A stretch of 8,096 nucleotides of DNA from Kiritimatiellia bacterium (GCA_012961745.1 DTYT01000335.1:1-8096), one strand, 5' to 3'; counted from the first letter of the stretch, positions 1 through 6,572 are shown. Notes: a model not told the origin generated them from the letters alone. Numbers and translations are program-made.

Positions 1-202
1 CCTGCAGCGCCAGATGGGCGGCACTGGCTGCCATAGTCACCACGTCCTCGTCAGGAGGTGCCACGCACATCCGGTGCTGGCCCAATCCTTGCAGGTACTT
101 GGCCGGGTCAACCCCACGGGCAGCGGCCAAACGCCGCATGTCTACGAAGTAGCACGGTACGTAGAATCCCACGGATTCAATGCCTACCGCCTCTGCACTC
201 AT
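1..202 (-). CDS. mvaS: Hydroxymethylglutaryl-CoA synthase, N-terminal part (runs off left edge)
   Basis: The 67 visible residues match the start of bacterial HMG-CoA synthases: VGIESVGFYVP, then FVDMRRLAAARGVDPAKY, GLGQHRM, and DEDVVTMAASAA. The family is a cytosolic thiolase-fold enzyme that condenses acetyl-CoA with acetoacetyl-CoA to HMG-CoA, the entry to mevalonate and isoprenoids. The catalytic Glu, Cys and His of the family lie beyond the edge, so activity cannot be judged. The start is ATG at 200-202. It overlaps the stop of the regulator gene as ATGA, and GGAGGAAG lies just upstream, so translation is probably coupled to the regulator gene. The alternative is the PksG-like synthase used in polyketide beta-branching. 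The GVDPAKY and VTMAA stretches look closer to MvaS, and no polyketide genes are visible. Confidence 0.87.
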   Translation of the reverse strand, partial: MSAEAVGIESVGFYVPCYFVDMRRLAAARGVDPAKYLQGLGQHRMCVAPPDEDVVTMAASAAHLALQ

Positions 203-618
203 CCGCTTCCTCCTTCACCGACCCCAGTGACCTGTGCCGTTCCCATTACCGGGGCGCGCGCCGCCGTCTTTCCCTTCCCCTGCTGCGCGCGCACGGTTAC
301 CTGCAGCGCGTGGCGGACGGTCTCCTCAAGCGAGTGCAGGTAGTGTACGAAAGCATGCCGCCCCTGGTCGGTGGCCCATATCATCGTGCGCGGCCGGCTT
401 CCGACAAACGATTTGTGCAACATCACCACGCCCGCCTGCTGGAGGGTTTGCAGGTGCCGGTTCAGGTTCCCATCGGTGAGAGAACAGGCCTTTCTCAGCT
501 CGGAAAAGGAAAGCCCTTCGGGTGAACCGCACAGTACCGTCATAATACCCAGCCTGCTGGGCTCGTGGAACAGCCGGTCAAGACCGGATCCGCCTTTCCT
601 GTCTTCACTCTCCCTCAT
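199..618 (-). CDS. Small winged-helix transcriptional regulator (HTH_34/ArsR-like)
   Basis: This 139-residue protein carries one winged-helix domain at about residues 12-95. It opens with LDRLFHEPSRLGIMTVL, continues with a recognition region of the form LTDGNLNRHLQTLQQAG, and then has the wing KSFVGSRPRTM. This pattern is typical of the PF13601-like family of small cytosolic DNA-binding proteins, which is related to ArsR and MarR. No metal-binding cysteine motif of classical ArsR is present, and the ligand is unknown. The C-terminal ~35 residues are Gly/Ala/Thr-rich and probably disordered. Its ATG overlaps the end of the membrane-protein gene by 14 bp, and its stop overlaps the HMG-CoA synthase start, so it is the middle gene of one transcription unit. 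It may autoregulate that unit, but the sequence does not show this directly. The ribosome binding site is weak (GGCGG near the start). Confidence 0.85.
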   Translation of the reverse strand: MRESEDRKGGSGLDRLFHEPSRLGIMTVLCGSPEGLSFSELRKACSLTDGNLNRHLQTLQQAGVVMLHKSFVGSRPRTMIWATDQGRHAFVHYLHSLEETVRHALQVTVRAQQGKGKTAARAPVMGTAQVTGVGEGGSG

Positions 619-1249
619 CAGCCGCCAGAACCGCCGCCTCCCGGCGCTCCAGGAGCAAGTAGCGACGCTCGTCGAAATGAAGGATCAGTCCGCTGGCGAC
701 TTCGCCCGCACAGAAGACCAGCCCGGCCGGCAAGGGGTCGAGGAAACCGCCGTCGGGCAGAAACCACCACGCCATTCCGCAGACCACGTAGAACAGGCCC
801 ACCCAGACAGTGGGTCCCGGCAGGACGTATCGCGACGCCAGGTTGGAAAGTCCGAACATGCACATCCAGACGCCGAAGAGGTAGTCATGCTGCCCCCGCA
901 GGACCAGGGCGGCGGTCAGTGCACCGCCGACTACCAAGGGCGGAATGGTATCCATGAGCGGCCGCAACCGGCGGACATCCCGCCGGACGCGCGGATCGAA
1001 GAGGAACCAGTAGGACACCGCCCCACCGTTCAGCAGGAGGGCCACAACCAGAACGATACCCCACCCGATCAGGTGCGAGCGGGTGGTAGGGGGAAAAGCA
1101 ATCCGCATCACGAAGGCCATTATCAACGCAAAGATTCCCGCGGCTACCCGTGCACGGCCCGAGAAACCGCGGAATCGCTGCCGGTCAATCACGGTGCGCT
1201 GAATCTGGCGGATACTTTCGAGCGCCTCCCGCAGTTGCTCCGGTATCAT
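605..1249 (-). CDS. Integral membrane protein of unknown function
   Basis: I do not recognise a named family for this 214-residue protein. Residues 1-34 are hydrophilic and partly helical. They are followed by about five or six hydrophobic stretches, near 35-52, 61-83, 103-119, 123-138, 145-164 and 173-190. A charged linker (DPRVRRDVRRLR) lies near 85-96, and the tail is charged (DERRYLLLERRE). No catalytic or transport motif is visible. The start is ATG at 1247-1249, with a strong GGAGGTG about 6 nt upstream. It is the first gene of the leftward operon with the winged-helix regulator and HMG-CoA synthase. Pairing of a small membrane protein with a winged-helix regulator of this type suggests that it may sense a signal or modulate the regulator, but this is inference. 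A longer open frame on the opposite strand (371-1348) has no recognisable domain and is rejected. Confidence 0.78.
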   Translation of the reverse strand: MIPEQLREALESIRQIQRTVIDRQRFRGFSGRARVAAGIFALIMAFVMRIAFPPTTRSHLIGWGIVLVVALLLNGGAVSYWFLFDPRVRRDVRRLRPLMDTIPPLVVGGALTAALVLRGQHDYLFGVWMCMFGLSNLASRYVLPGPTVWVGLFYVVCGMAWWFLPDGGFLDPLPAGLVFCAGEVASGLILHFDERRYLLLERREAAVLAADEGE

Positions 1250-1309
1250 TCGGCACCTCCGTCGAAGTTGCGCTTTCCCTCGCCCTCGAAGAGTACTTTG
1301 CCATACAAA

Positions 1310-1340
1310 GTTATACCTCGCAAGCCTCTTTACGTCTCAA
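1310..1340 (-). promoter_or_regulatory. Weak sigma-70-like promoter candidate for the leftward operon
   Basis: Read on the minus strand, TTGAGA (1335-1340) and TATAAC (1310-1315) form a -35/-10 pair with a 19-bp spacer, longer than the usual 16-18. They lie about 60 bp upstream of the membrane-protein ATG. No better pair was seen in the divergent spacer on this strand. This is a weak assignment by eye. Confidence 0.28.
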
Positions 1341-1387
1341 TTGCCTGAATTTCAACGCCCGGATACTCACGCTCCACGCCGGCGACG

Positions 1388-1400
1388 GCACTTGCAGTGC
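1388..1400. repeat. Short perfect inverted repeat, possible operator
   Basis: GCACT-TGC-AGTGC is a perfect 5-bp inverted repeat with a 3-nt centre, placed in the middle of the divergent intergenic region. It could be a dimeric regulator half-site pair or chance. No U-run follows, so it is not a terminator. Confidence 0.3.
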
Positions 1401-1408
1401 GTTGGGGT

Positions 1409-1439
1409 CTGTATCAAACCCAACTGTATCAGAACGCAA
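1409..1439. repeat. Tandem 15/16-bp direct repeat, candidate enhancer or operator
   Basis: Two adjoining copies are visible: CTGTATCAAACCCAA (1409-1423) and CTGTATCAGAACGCAA (1424-1439). They differ by one inserted G and one substitution. A degraded third CTGTATCA-like match (TTGTTTCA, 1443-1450) follows, and a 9-bp palindrome-like CAACAGTTG sits at 1437-1445. The array lies about 75-115 bp upstream of the sigma-54-like element at 1524-1538, the distance at which enhancer-binding activators often bind. It could equally be the operator of the winged-helix regulator encoded on the other side. Its role is inferred. Confidence 0.5.
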
Positions 1440-1523
1440 CAGTTGTTTCAGAAAGAAACGGGGGGCAGCCTTCGGTTGTAATCTAACCTATTGGACTGCA
1501 AAGTATTATGTTCCAGGCCAAAC

Positions 1524-1538
1524 TGGCATGCAACTAGC
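1524..1538 (+). promoter_or_regulatory. Sigma-54-like -24/-12 promoter candidate
   Basis: TGGCATGCAACTAGC matches the consensus TGGCACG-N4-TTGC at 9 of 11 defined positions, with the essential GG-N10-GC spacing intact (GG at 1525-1526, GC at 1537-1538). The predicted transcript start is near 1550, only about 9 nt before the peptidase ATG at 1559, which has no clear Shine-Dalgarno sequence. The RNA would therefore be almost leaderless, an argument for caution. A sigma-54 activator is encoded convergently next door. I looked by eye for the same spacing on the minus strand upstream of the two leftward operons and found none. Confidence 0.4.
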
Positions 1539-1558
1539 GAATAGAAAATTGCGAACCG

Positions 1559-2224
1559 ATGAACAAGAGGATCCCAGAACAGAATTCAGTAGCAAAGCGG
1601 CAGCTGTCCTTGGTGGCCACCGCATTGGTACTATGCGTTCTTCAGGCCGTCTCCGTGCCCGCTGCCGCTGCCGAGGCGTCGCCTGGCCGTCTCCCGTCCA
1701 AACGGATCCCCGCTTCGGGCGCAGTCTCCCGGAAGAGTCTGTGGCAACGGCTTTTCGGGACGGTTACCTGGGAAGACGCCCTCAACGTGACTTCTACGGC
1801 CCGCGATATCTGCCGGCTGGTAGGGCGCCGCCTCTCTTACGAAAGCGATCGCGGCGAATTCTGGGATTCACCCAAGCGGACCTGGGAACGAGGCAAAGGA
1901 GACTGTGAGGACTACGCCATCACTATCCTCGAGATGTGCCGTGCAAAAAATATTCCGGCGTTCATCAGGCTGTACTTTCCCGCCAGCAGGGCCATCGGTC
2001 ATGCAATCGTAATGGGAAAGAAACTCGATGGTGGCCTGTGGATGTCGTCGCTGGGCTCCTACCGGGAGATCCGATCGCAGCAAGAAGCAACCGAGACAGT
2101 GGCCGCGGAACTGGGATGCCGGCCGTCGGAAATGTGGATCGTGGATCTTTCGTATGAAGATGTGATGGAGCGCATCCGCCGTCACTCGGGAACCGAATTT
2201 GGAGAAGTCGCCGCACAGGAGTAA
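1559..2224 (+). CDS. Exported transglutaminase-like (LapG-like) cysteine peptidase
   Basis: This 221-residue protein begins with a probable Sec signal peptide. It has basic residues at K3, R4, K13 and R14, a hydrophobic core from about 16 to 33, and a likely cut after the AAAA at 35-38. The mature part has the transglutaminase-like nucleophile motif GKGDCEDYAI (Cys116), preceded by FWDSPKRTWERG, and the histidine motif GHAIV (His148). The family cleaves or crosslinks peptides with a Cys-His-Asp triad; the LapG branch is periplasmic and cuts adhesins. The usual third residue (Asp in a W/L-x-D context) appears as Ser163-Ser164 in LWMSSLG, so the triad is atypical. The start is the first ATG after an in-frame TAG at 1535-1537, without a clear ribosome binding site. 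The stop faces the sigma-54 activator gene across 16 bp. The substrate is unknown; no adhesin gene is in the window. Confidence 0.8.
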   Translation: MNKRIPEQNSVAKRQLSLVATALVLCVLQAVSVPAAAAEASPGRLPSKRIPASGAVSRKSLWQRLFGTVTWEDALNVTSTARDICRLVGRRLSYESDRGEFWDSPKRTWERGKGDCEDYAITILEMCRAKNIPAFIRLYFPASRAIGHAIVMGKKLDGGLWMSSLGSYREIRSQQEATETVAAELGCRPSEMWIVDLSYEDVMERIRRHSGTEFGEVAAQE

Positions 2225-2240
2225 GCCTCTCCATCTGATG

Positions 2241-3626
2241 TCACCCCTGAGCCTGCCCTTTGCCCCGGGAAGAACGCAGGCGGCGGTAGAGAGTAGCTCG
2301 GGAGATGCCCAACATCCGCGCCGCGGCCGACAGATTGCCGTTGCACTGCCGGATTACCGAATGGATGTACTCCTGTTCGAGTGCCCGCAAAGTCGTCGCT
2401 TTCCGCGAGACGGCTTCCTCGCCGCGGCGCAGACCCAGGAGATGTTCCGGCTTGATCGGTCCGCCCCGCGAAAGCAGTAAAGCCCTTTCCAGAACGTTGC
2501 GGACTTCCCGGATATTGCCCGGCCAGTCGTAGTTGCAAAGCCGGTTGAGGGATTCGGGGTCCAGTTCACCGTCCGGCGATCCCAGTTGGCTGAGGAGATG
2601 CCGGCAAAGCGCAGGGATATCGCTCCGCATATCCCGCAGGCACGGTACCCGGATGGGAAAAACGTTGATCCGAAAATAGAGATCTTCCCTGAATTTCCTC
2701 TCCGCCACAAGAGCCTGCAGATCCCGGTTGGTAGCGCAGATCAGCCGGAAATCGCTGGTCCGCAGGCGGGTGTCCCCAACGCGCCGGAACTGCTTCTCCT
2801 CAATCACGTTCAGCAGTTGAGCCTGCAGCGGGAGATCCATCGACCCTATCTCATCTAAGAAAAGGCTGCCCCCGGAAGCGACCTCAATCAGTCCCGGCTT
2901 GTCCCGGACCGCCGTAGTAAAGGCTCCGCGCACATGCCCGAACAACTCGCTCGCAAGCAATTCACCGTGCAGAGCCGCGCAATTGAGTTCCACAAAGTGC
3001 CCGGATGCCCGCCGGCTGTGATCGTGGATCCAGCGTGCCAGAACCCCCTTGCCGGCACCGGTCTCCCCCAACAGCAGGACCACCGAATCACTGTCCGCCG
3101 CCATCTCCACCTGCCGTCGCAGCTCCCGCCACTTTTCGGACACTCCGAAGAATATTTCCCGTTTCTCGGCCTGGCGGTGAAAGACAGTACGGGTGCGCCG
3201 CAGTCCATGGATCTCGGAGGCCTTCTCCAGGACCACCCGCAGGTCCTGCAGGCGGACGGGTTTGACCATGTAGTGGTCGGCCCCCCGCTGCATTGCAGCG
3301 ACCGCCACCTGGACGTCATTCACCGCCGTTACCACCACGATGGCCAGCTCCGAATCGGCCGCGCGCAAGCCGTCGATCAGCTCGAGGCTGCTGCCATCCG
3401 GCAACATCAGGTCAAGGATAACGACCTCCGGATCGAACGCGGCCATTTTACCCTTCACCTCCGCCCGCGTCCCGCAGACCTCCACCTCGTATCCCAATGA
3501 TCGAAGATAGCGTACGTAAACTTTCCGCATCCCGGCATCGTCCTCCACCACCAGCACGCGTCGGAACCGGCAGAGGCCGGCGACAGCCGCCTCTCCGATC
3601 GGCCTCTCATCACCGGGTTCCGCCAT
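2241..3626 (-). CDS. NtrC-family sigma-54-dependent response regulator (REC-AAA+-Fis HTH)
   Basis: This 461-residue protein has three domains. The receiver spans about 23-135, with acidic pocket D29/D30, phospho-acceptor D72, T100 and K122. The AAA+ sigma-54 activation domain spans about 160-390, with Walker A GETGAGKG (187-194), L1 loop GAFTTA (233-238), Walker B SLFLDEI (253-259), sensor I N299 and arginine finger region FREDLYFR (311-318). A Fis-type HTH lies at about 415-455 (NLSAAARMLGISRATLYRRL). When phosphorylated, such proteins bind upstream DNA and use ATP to open sigma-54 promoters. Two family positions differ: GAFTTA instead of GAFTGA, and Gly instead of the usual Glu ending Walker A. 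I chose ATG 3624-3626, 16 bp after the kinase stop and with a G-rich ribosome binding site. An ATG at 3737 would add 37 residues unlike the family and overlap the kinase gene by 95 bp. It is the last gene of the signalling operon. Confidence 0.95.
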   Translation of the reverse strand: MAEPGDERPIGEAAVAGLCRFRRVLVVEDDAGMRKVYVRYLRSLGYEVEVCGTRAEVKGKMAAFDPEVVILDLMLPDGSSLELIDGLRAADSELAIVVVTAVNDVQVAVAAMQRGADHYMVKPVRLQDLRVVLEKASEIHGLRRTRTVFHRQAEKREIFFGVSEKWRELRRQVEMAADSDSVVLLLGETGAGKGVLARWIHDHSRRASGHFVELNCAALHGELLASELFGHVRGAFTTAVRDKPGLIEVASGGSLFLDEIGSMDLPLQAQLLNVIEEKQFRRVGDTRLRTSDFRLICATNRDLQALVAERKFREDLYFRINVFPIRVPCLRDMRSDIPALCRHLLSQLGSPDGELDPESLNRLCNYDWPGNIREVRNVLERALLLSRGGPIKPEHLLGLRRGEEAVSRKATTLRALEQEYIHSVIRQCNGNLSAAARMLGISRATLYRRLRSSRGKGQAQG

Positions 3627-3636
3627 GTGGGATCTA

Positions 3637-3645
3637 CCCCCCTTA
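3637..3645 (-). promoter_or_regulatory. Ribosome binding site that sets the activator start
   Basis: On the minus strand the kinase stop TAA is followed at once by GGGGGG, then 10 nt and ATG at 3624-3626. The sequence supports the shorter activator and suggests translational coupling to the upstream kinase. Confidence 0.6.
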
Positions 3646-4788
3646 CCGGGCCGCTTCCCCCGCCGGCAGGGTAAACCAGAACGTGCTACCGCAGCCGACG
3701 CGGCTCCGAACACCAATACGGCCGCCGTGCGCCTCAACCGCCAGCTTGCAGAATGTCAGACCCAAGCCTTTCGAAAAGCGTCGACCGCGAGCGTAAGCTT
3801 CCACCTGGGTAAACTTCTCAAAAATCTTCTCGCCCCACCCCGGAGGGATTCCCGGGCCGCAGTCCTCCACCTCTACCCGCACGTCGTGCTCCTCCTGCAG
3901 GACGCGCACCTTGACCCGCCCCCTCACCGGCGAATAGGCGATGGCGTTGTCCAGAAGGTTGCAAAGTACGCGCTGAATCAATTCCCGGTCACAAGTCACC
4001 GGTGGGGCGGTTCCCTCGGCGGTTATGCTGATCTGTTTTTCTTCGGCCAGTGTCCTGACCTCGTTGAGTGCATTCTGCACTACATGTTCCAGGCGGCAAT
4101 CACCTTTCTCCAGCGGCAACCGCCCCTCTTCCAGCCGCCCGATATCGACCACCGTCTCCGCCAGACCAAGCGCACGAATAATCGCCTCACGCGCATCGGA
4201 AAGACATTCCAACGTATCAGGCTCGGCCTTCCCCCGGCACTCCTCGAACAGAAGATCCAGATTTCCCAGCGCCCCGGCCAACGGCACCTTCAGGTCATGC
4301 GCCATCATCCGGAAAAGCTGCTCGCGCCATTCCTCCGCCCGCCTTAGTTTCTCGTAATGTTCGCGCAATTCATTGTAAAGCATGTGCATACGCACCGCGT
4401 TGCGCACCCGCAGCAACAGCTCATCCATGTCGATCGGCTTGCTGACGAACTCATCGGCTCCCGCGGCGATTCCCTGCAGCAGATACTCGCGCTGGGTCAG
4501 CGCGGTAAGAAGAATCACCGGCACCATCGCTGTCGCATCGGATTCCTTGATATGCCGACACACCTCATACCCGTCCATCCCTGGCATCATGACATCCAGC
4601 AGTACCGTGTCCGGCAGTTCCCGCCGCAGCACTTCTAATGCCGTCGGCCCGTCATGGGCGATCGTCACCTCGTAGCCCTCGGAGTTGAGTATCTCGCAAA
4701 CCAGTTCGCAGGCCCGGATGTCGTCGTCCACCACCAGCACCCGGCCCCGCGCCCCGGATCGGCCCCGGCCTGGATCTCTATCACTCAC
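3643..4788 (-). CDS. Receiver-histidine kinase (REC-HisKA-HATPase)
   Basis: This 381-residue cytosolic protein has an N-terminal receiver at about 16-130 (acidic pocket D21-D23, phospho-acceptor D65, T95, K117). A short coiled linker with charged residues (about 135-158) follows, then HisKA with phospho-accepting H164 in MMAHDLKVPL. The catalytic ATPase has the N box NLLDNA (N277, N281), the G1 box DCGPGI (309-314), the F box region EKIFEKF and the G2 box KGLGL (340-344). No membrane segment is present. Proteins of this layout take a phosphoryl group or signal at the receiver and use it to control their own kinase. The start is GTG at 4786-4788, with GGAGG 5 nt upstream, and it overlaps the stop of the preceding kinase by 8 bp. 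Between a GAF-PAS kinase and a sigma-54 activator, it is a natural intermediate in a relay, but the order of phosphotransfer is inferred. Confidence 0.94.
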   Translation of the reverse strand: MSDRDPGRGRSGARGRVLVVDDDIRACELVCEILNSEGYEVTIAHDGPTALEVLRRELPDTVLLDVMMPGMDGYEVCRHIKESDATAMVPVILLTALTQREYLLQGIAAGADEFVSKPIDMDELLLRVRNAVRMHMLYNELREHYEKLRRAEEWREQLFRMMAHDLKVPLAGALGNLDLLFEECRGKAEPDTLECLSDAREAIIRALGLAETVVDIGRLEEGRLPLEKGDCRLEHVVQNALNEVRTLAEEKQISITAEGTAPPVTCDRELIQRVLCNLLDNAIAYSPVRGRVKVRVLQEEHDVRVEVEDCGPGIPPGWGEKIFEKFTQVEAYARGRRFSKGLGLTFCKLAVEAHGGRIGVRSRVGCGSTFWFTLPAGEAAR

Positions 4789-6493
4789 CCGGTCCTCCCC
4801 GCCTTCCTCCGCTCAGCGGTAGGGCCAAATGAAACGTGCTTCCCTTGCCCGGCCCGGGACTCTCCGCCCACAACCAGCCACCGTGCAACACGGCGATCTT
4901 ACGCGAGAGAGGCAATCCAATTCCCAAATGAAGGCGCGCCGGTGTTTTCAGAGGACTTGCCGGGCGCATCCCGTGAAAAATGGCCTCGCATTCGGGGAGG
5001 GTTAATCCCCGGCCCCGGTCGGCCAGCGATAGAACCAACCAATCGCCCGCCTCGCTCCCCAGATTCTTGTGGATCTGCGCCAGTGCCTCCCGTTTCACCC
5101 GGCGGGCGCGCAGCACCATTCTGCTCCCGGGCGGCGAATGGCGGCTGGCATTGATAATCAGGTTGATCAGTATCTGTTGGATACGGCGCTGATCGAGATC
5201 CACCGTTAGCCCGGCAACCGTGTCGTCCATGCGTATTTCAAGAACCTCCCGGCGCACCCCCAGTTCGGTCTCCACCAGCGGCAACGCCGATTTGACCAGC
5301 ACTCCCACAGGTACCGGGCGTCTTTCCAATACCATCCCTCCCGCTGCCTCCCGGCCCATCTGAAGCAATTCCTCTATCAACCCGGAGAGAACCCGCCCCG
5401 ACTGAAGGATGCGGTCCATGGCCTTCTTCTGGGTATCGGAGAGTTCGCCGTAGATTCCACGCAGGGAAGCCTGGACCGTGCCCAACAGAACGTTCATCGG
5501 GGACCGCAGCTCGTGGGCGATCTGCGACAAGGCTTGCGAGCGCGCCTGCATGGCCTGTTCGTGAACCTGGGTCAACAGGCGCTCCTGCTCCAGTTGCTTC
5601 TCGCGGGTTATGTCAATGGCCATCTCGAAGCGTACCTTCCGGCCGTCCGGCCATTCTATCATCCGGTCGAAAATCAGATAGTGACGCTTCAATACCGGGT
5701 TGAAGTACTCCCACTGTAAAGTCTTGCCCGGATTCGCCCTGAGCCATGGGTTGGTACAGAAATCACAAGGCTGGTCACGATTTTGGAACTCGCGGTAGCA
5801 GATCTTTCCCCTGGGATCGCGTCCCAACAGTTGCTTGAGATGATGATTGCAATAGATGACTTCATATGTCTCAGGATCTGCAACGTACACTGCCACTTCC
5901 AACCCTTCGAATATGGCGATCAACCGCGCTTGCTCCTGCTTCAACTCGCGGAAGAGGGCAAGCCGTTCCAGGTGACTTCCCAGATAGACACACAACATGG
6001 CCAAGGCGGACTGCTTGACCGGATCAAAAGGCTGCCCCGTCGCCGCTGCATCGGAGACCACCACGGCCCGTACCGGCCGCTGGGGGATCTTTACCAGGGC
6101 GAACGAGGTCCACCCGACCCCCAAGGGGCGATTCCTCTTCCCGTCCCAGTAATACCGCGTCCTCGTCTCCATCCACCAGGTTGGCGGATTGGCCTTGGCC
6201 AACTGGCGCCGGATGGACTCCCCGTAATCGGGGGGTAGCGGCCGGCCGACCTCATCCTGGACACGTCCCCGCTCATCGGTTCCCAGAAAACCATTAAACG
6301 ACTCCTCCCCTCCTGCAACGAAAAGCGCCAAGCGTTCTACCTGCAGACTGTGCCGGGCAATCTCCACCAGCAGGCGGAAAAGCTCCTCGCGGTCTTCACC
6401 GCGGGACAACGCATTCATCGCCTGGACAACGGCATCGGCGACCGCCGTCACCGCGGCCTCCACCGAATGAACATTGCCCGCACGCTGCGCCAT
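4781..6493 (-). CDS. Soluble GAF-PAS sensor histidine kinase
   Basis: This 570-residue protein has no membrane segment. Domains in order: a GAF-like region (about 33-180, weakly conserved), a PAS domain (about 190-298), a linker helix, HisKA with H327 in SQIAHELRSPM, and HATPase with the N box NLIINA (N444, N448), G1 box ADRGRG (491-496) and G2 box HLGIGL (522-527). The F box is poor (AIFHGM). The PAS domain carries C215, C232 in GKICYREFQ, and C243/C246 in PCDFC, a motif seen in many PAS sensors of anaerobes. It could bind a metal or act as a thiol switch, but the ligand is not shown by sequence. It is the first gene of the signalling operon, so the signal is probably sensed in the cytoplasm. 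The start is ATG at 6491-6493 with GGAGG about 9 nt upstream. Confidence 0.93.
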   Translation of the reverse strand: MAQRAGNVHSVEAAVTAVADAVVQAMNALSRGEDREELFRLLVEIARHSLQVERLALFVAGGEESFNGFLGTDERGRVQDEVGRPLPPDYGESIRRQLAKANPPTWWMETRTRYYWDGKRNRPLGVGWTSFALVKIPQRPVRAVVVSDAAATGQPFDPVKQSALAMLCVYLGSHLERLALFRELKQEQARLIAIFEGLEVAVYVADPETYEVIYCNHHLKQLLGRDPRGKICYREFQNRDQPCDFCTNPWLRANPGKTLQWEYFNPVLKRHYLIFDRMIEWPDGRKVRFEMAIDITREKQLEQERLLTQVHEQAMQARSQALSQIAHELRSPMNVLLGTVQASLRGIYGELSDTQKKAMDRILQSGRVLSGLIEELLQMGREAAGGMVLERRPVPVGVLVKSALPLVETELGVRREVLEIRMDDTVAGLTVDLDQRRIQQILINLIINASRHSPPGSRMVLRARRVKREALAQIHKNLGSEAGDWLVLSLADRGRGLTLPECEAIFHGMRPASPLKTPARLHLGIGLPLSRKIAVLHGGWLWAESPGPGKGSTFHLALPLSGGRRGGPGE

Positions 6494-6572
6494 CGGTGTC
6501 CGCCTCCGACCGAAGCCTACCTGTAAAGCCGCCGCGCGACAAGGCCGTAGGCGCGCCGTTGACCGACCGGCC

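Noticed and set aside
371..1348. Long open frame of 325 codons on the plus strand
   Set aside because: It is antisense to the regulator and membrane-protein genes. Its translation is low-complexity and rich in Pro, Arg, Gln and Glu with no domain, while the minus-strand frames show a clear winged helix and membrane segments with good start sites.
1492..1509. TTGGAC and TATTAT as a sigma-70 promoter for the peptidase gene
   Set aside because: The spacer between them is only about 9 bp, far too short. The other pairs I tried had wrong spacing or poor hexamers.
1150..1908. Open frame of 252 codons on the plus strand across the intergenic region and into the peptidase gene
   Set aside because: It lies in a different frame from the peptidase, has no recognisable domain, and would cover the promoter region.
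3627..3737. Upstream ATG adding 37 residues to the sigma-54 activator
   Set aside because: It lies 95 bp inside the kinase gene and the extra residues are unlike receiver domains. The ATG at 3624-3626 has a ribosome binding site right after the kinase stop.
3625..4347. Plus-strand open frame of 240 codons
   Set aside because: It is a shadow of the receiver-kinase gene, which has complete kinase motifs on the minus strand.
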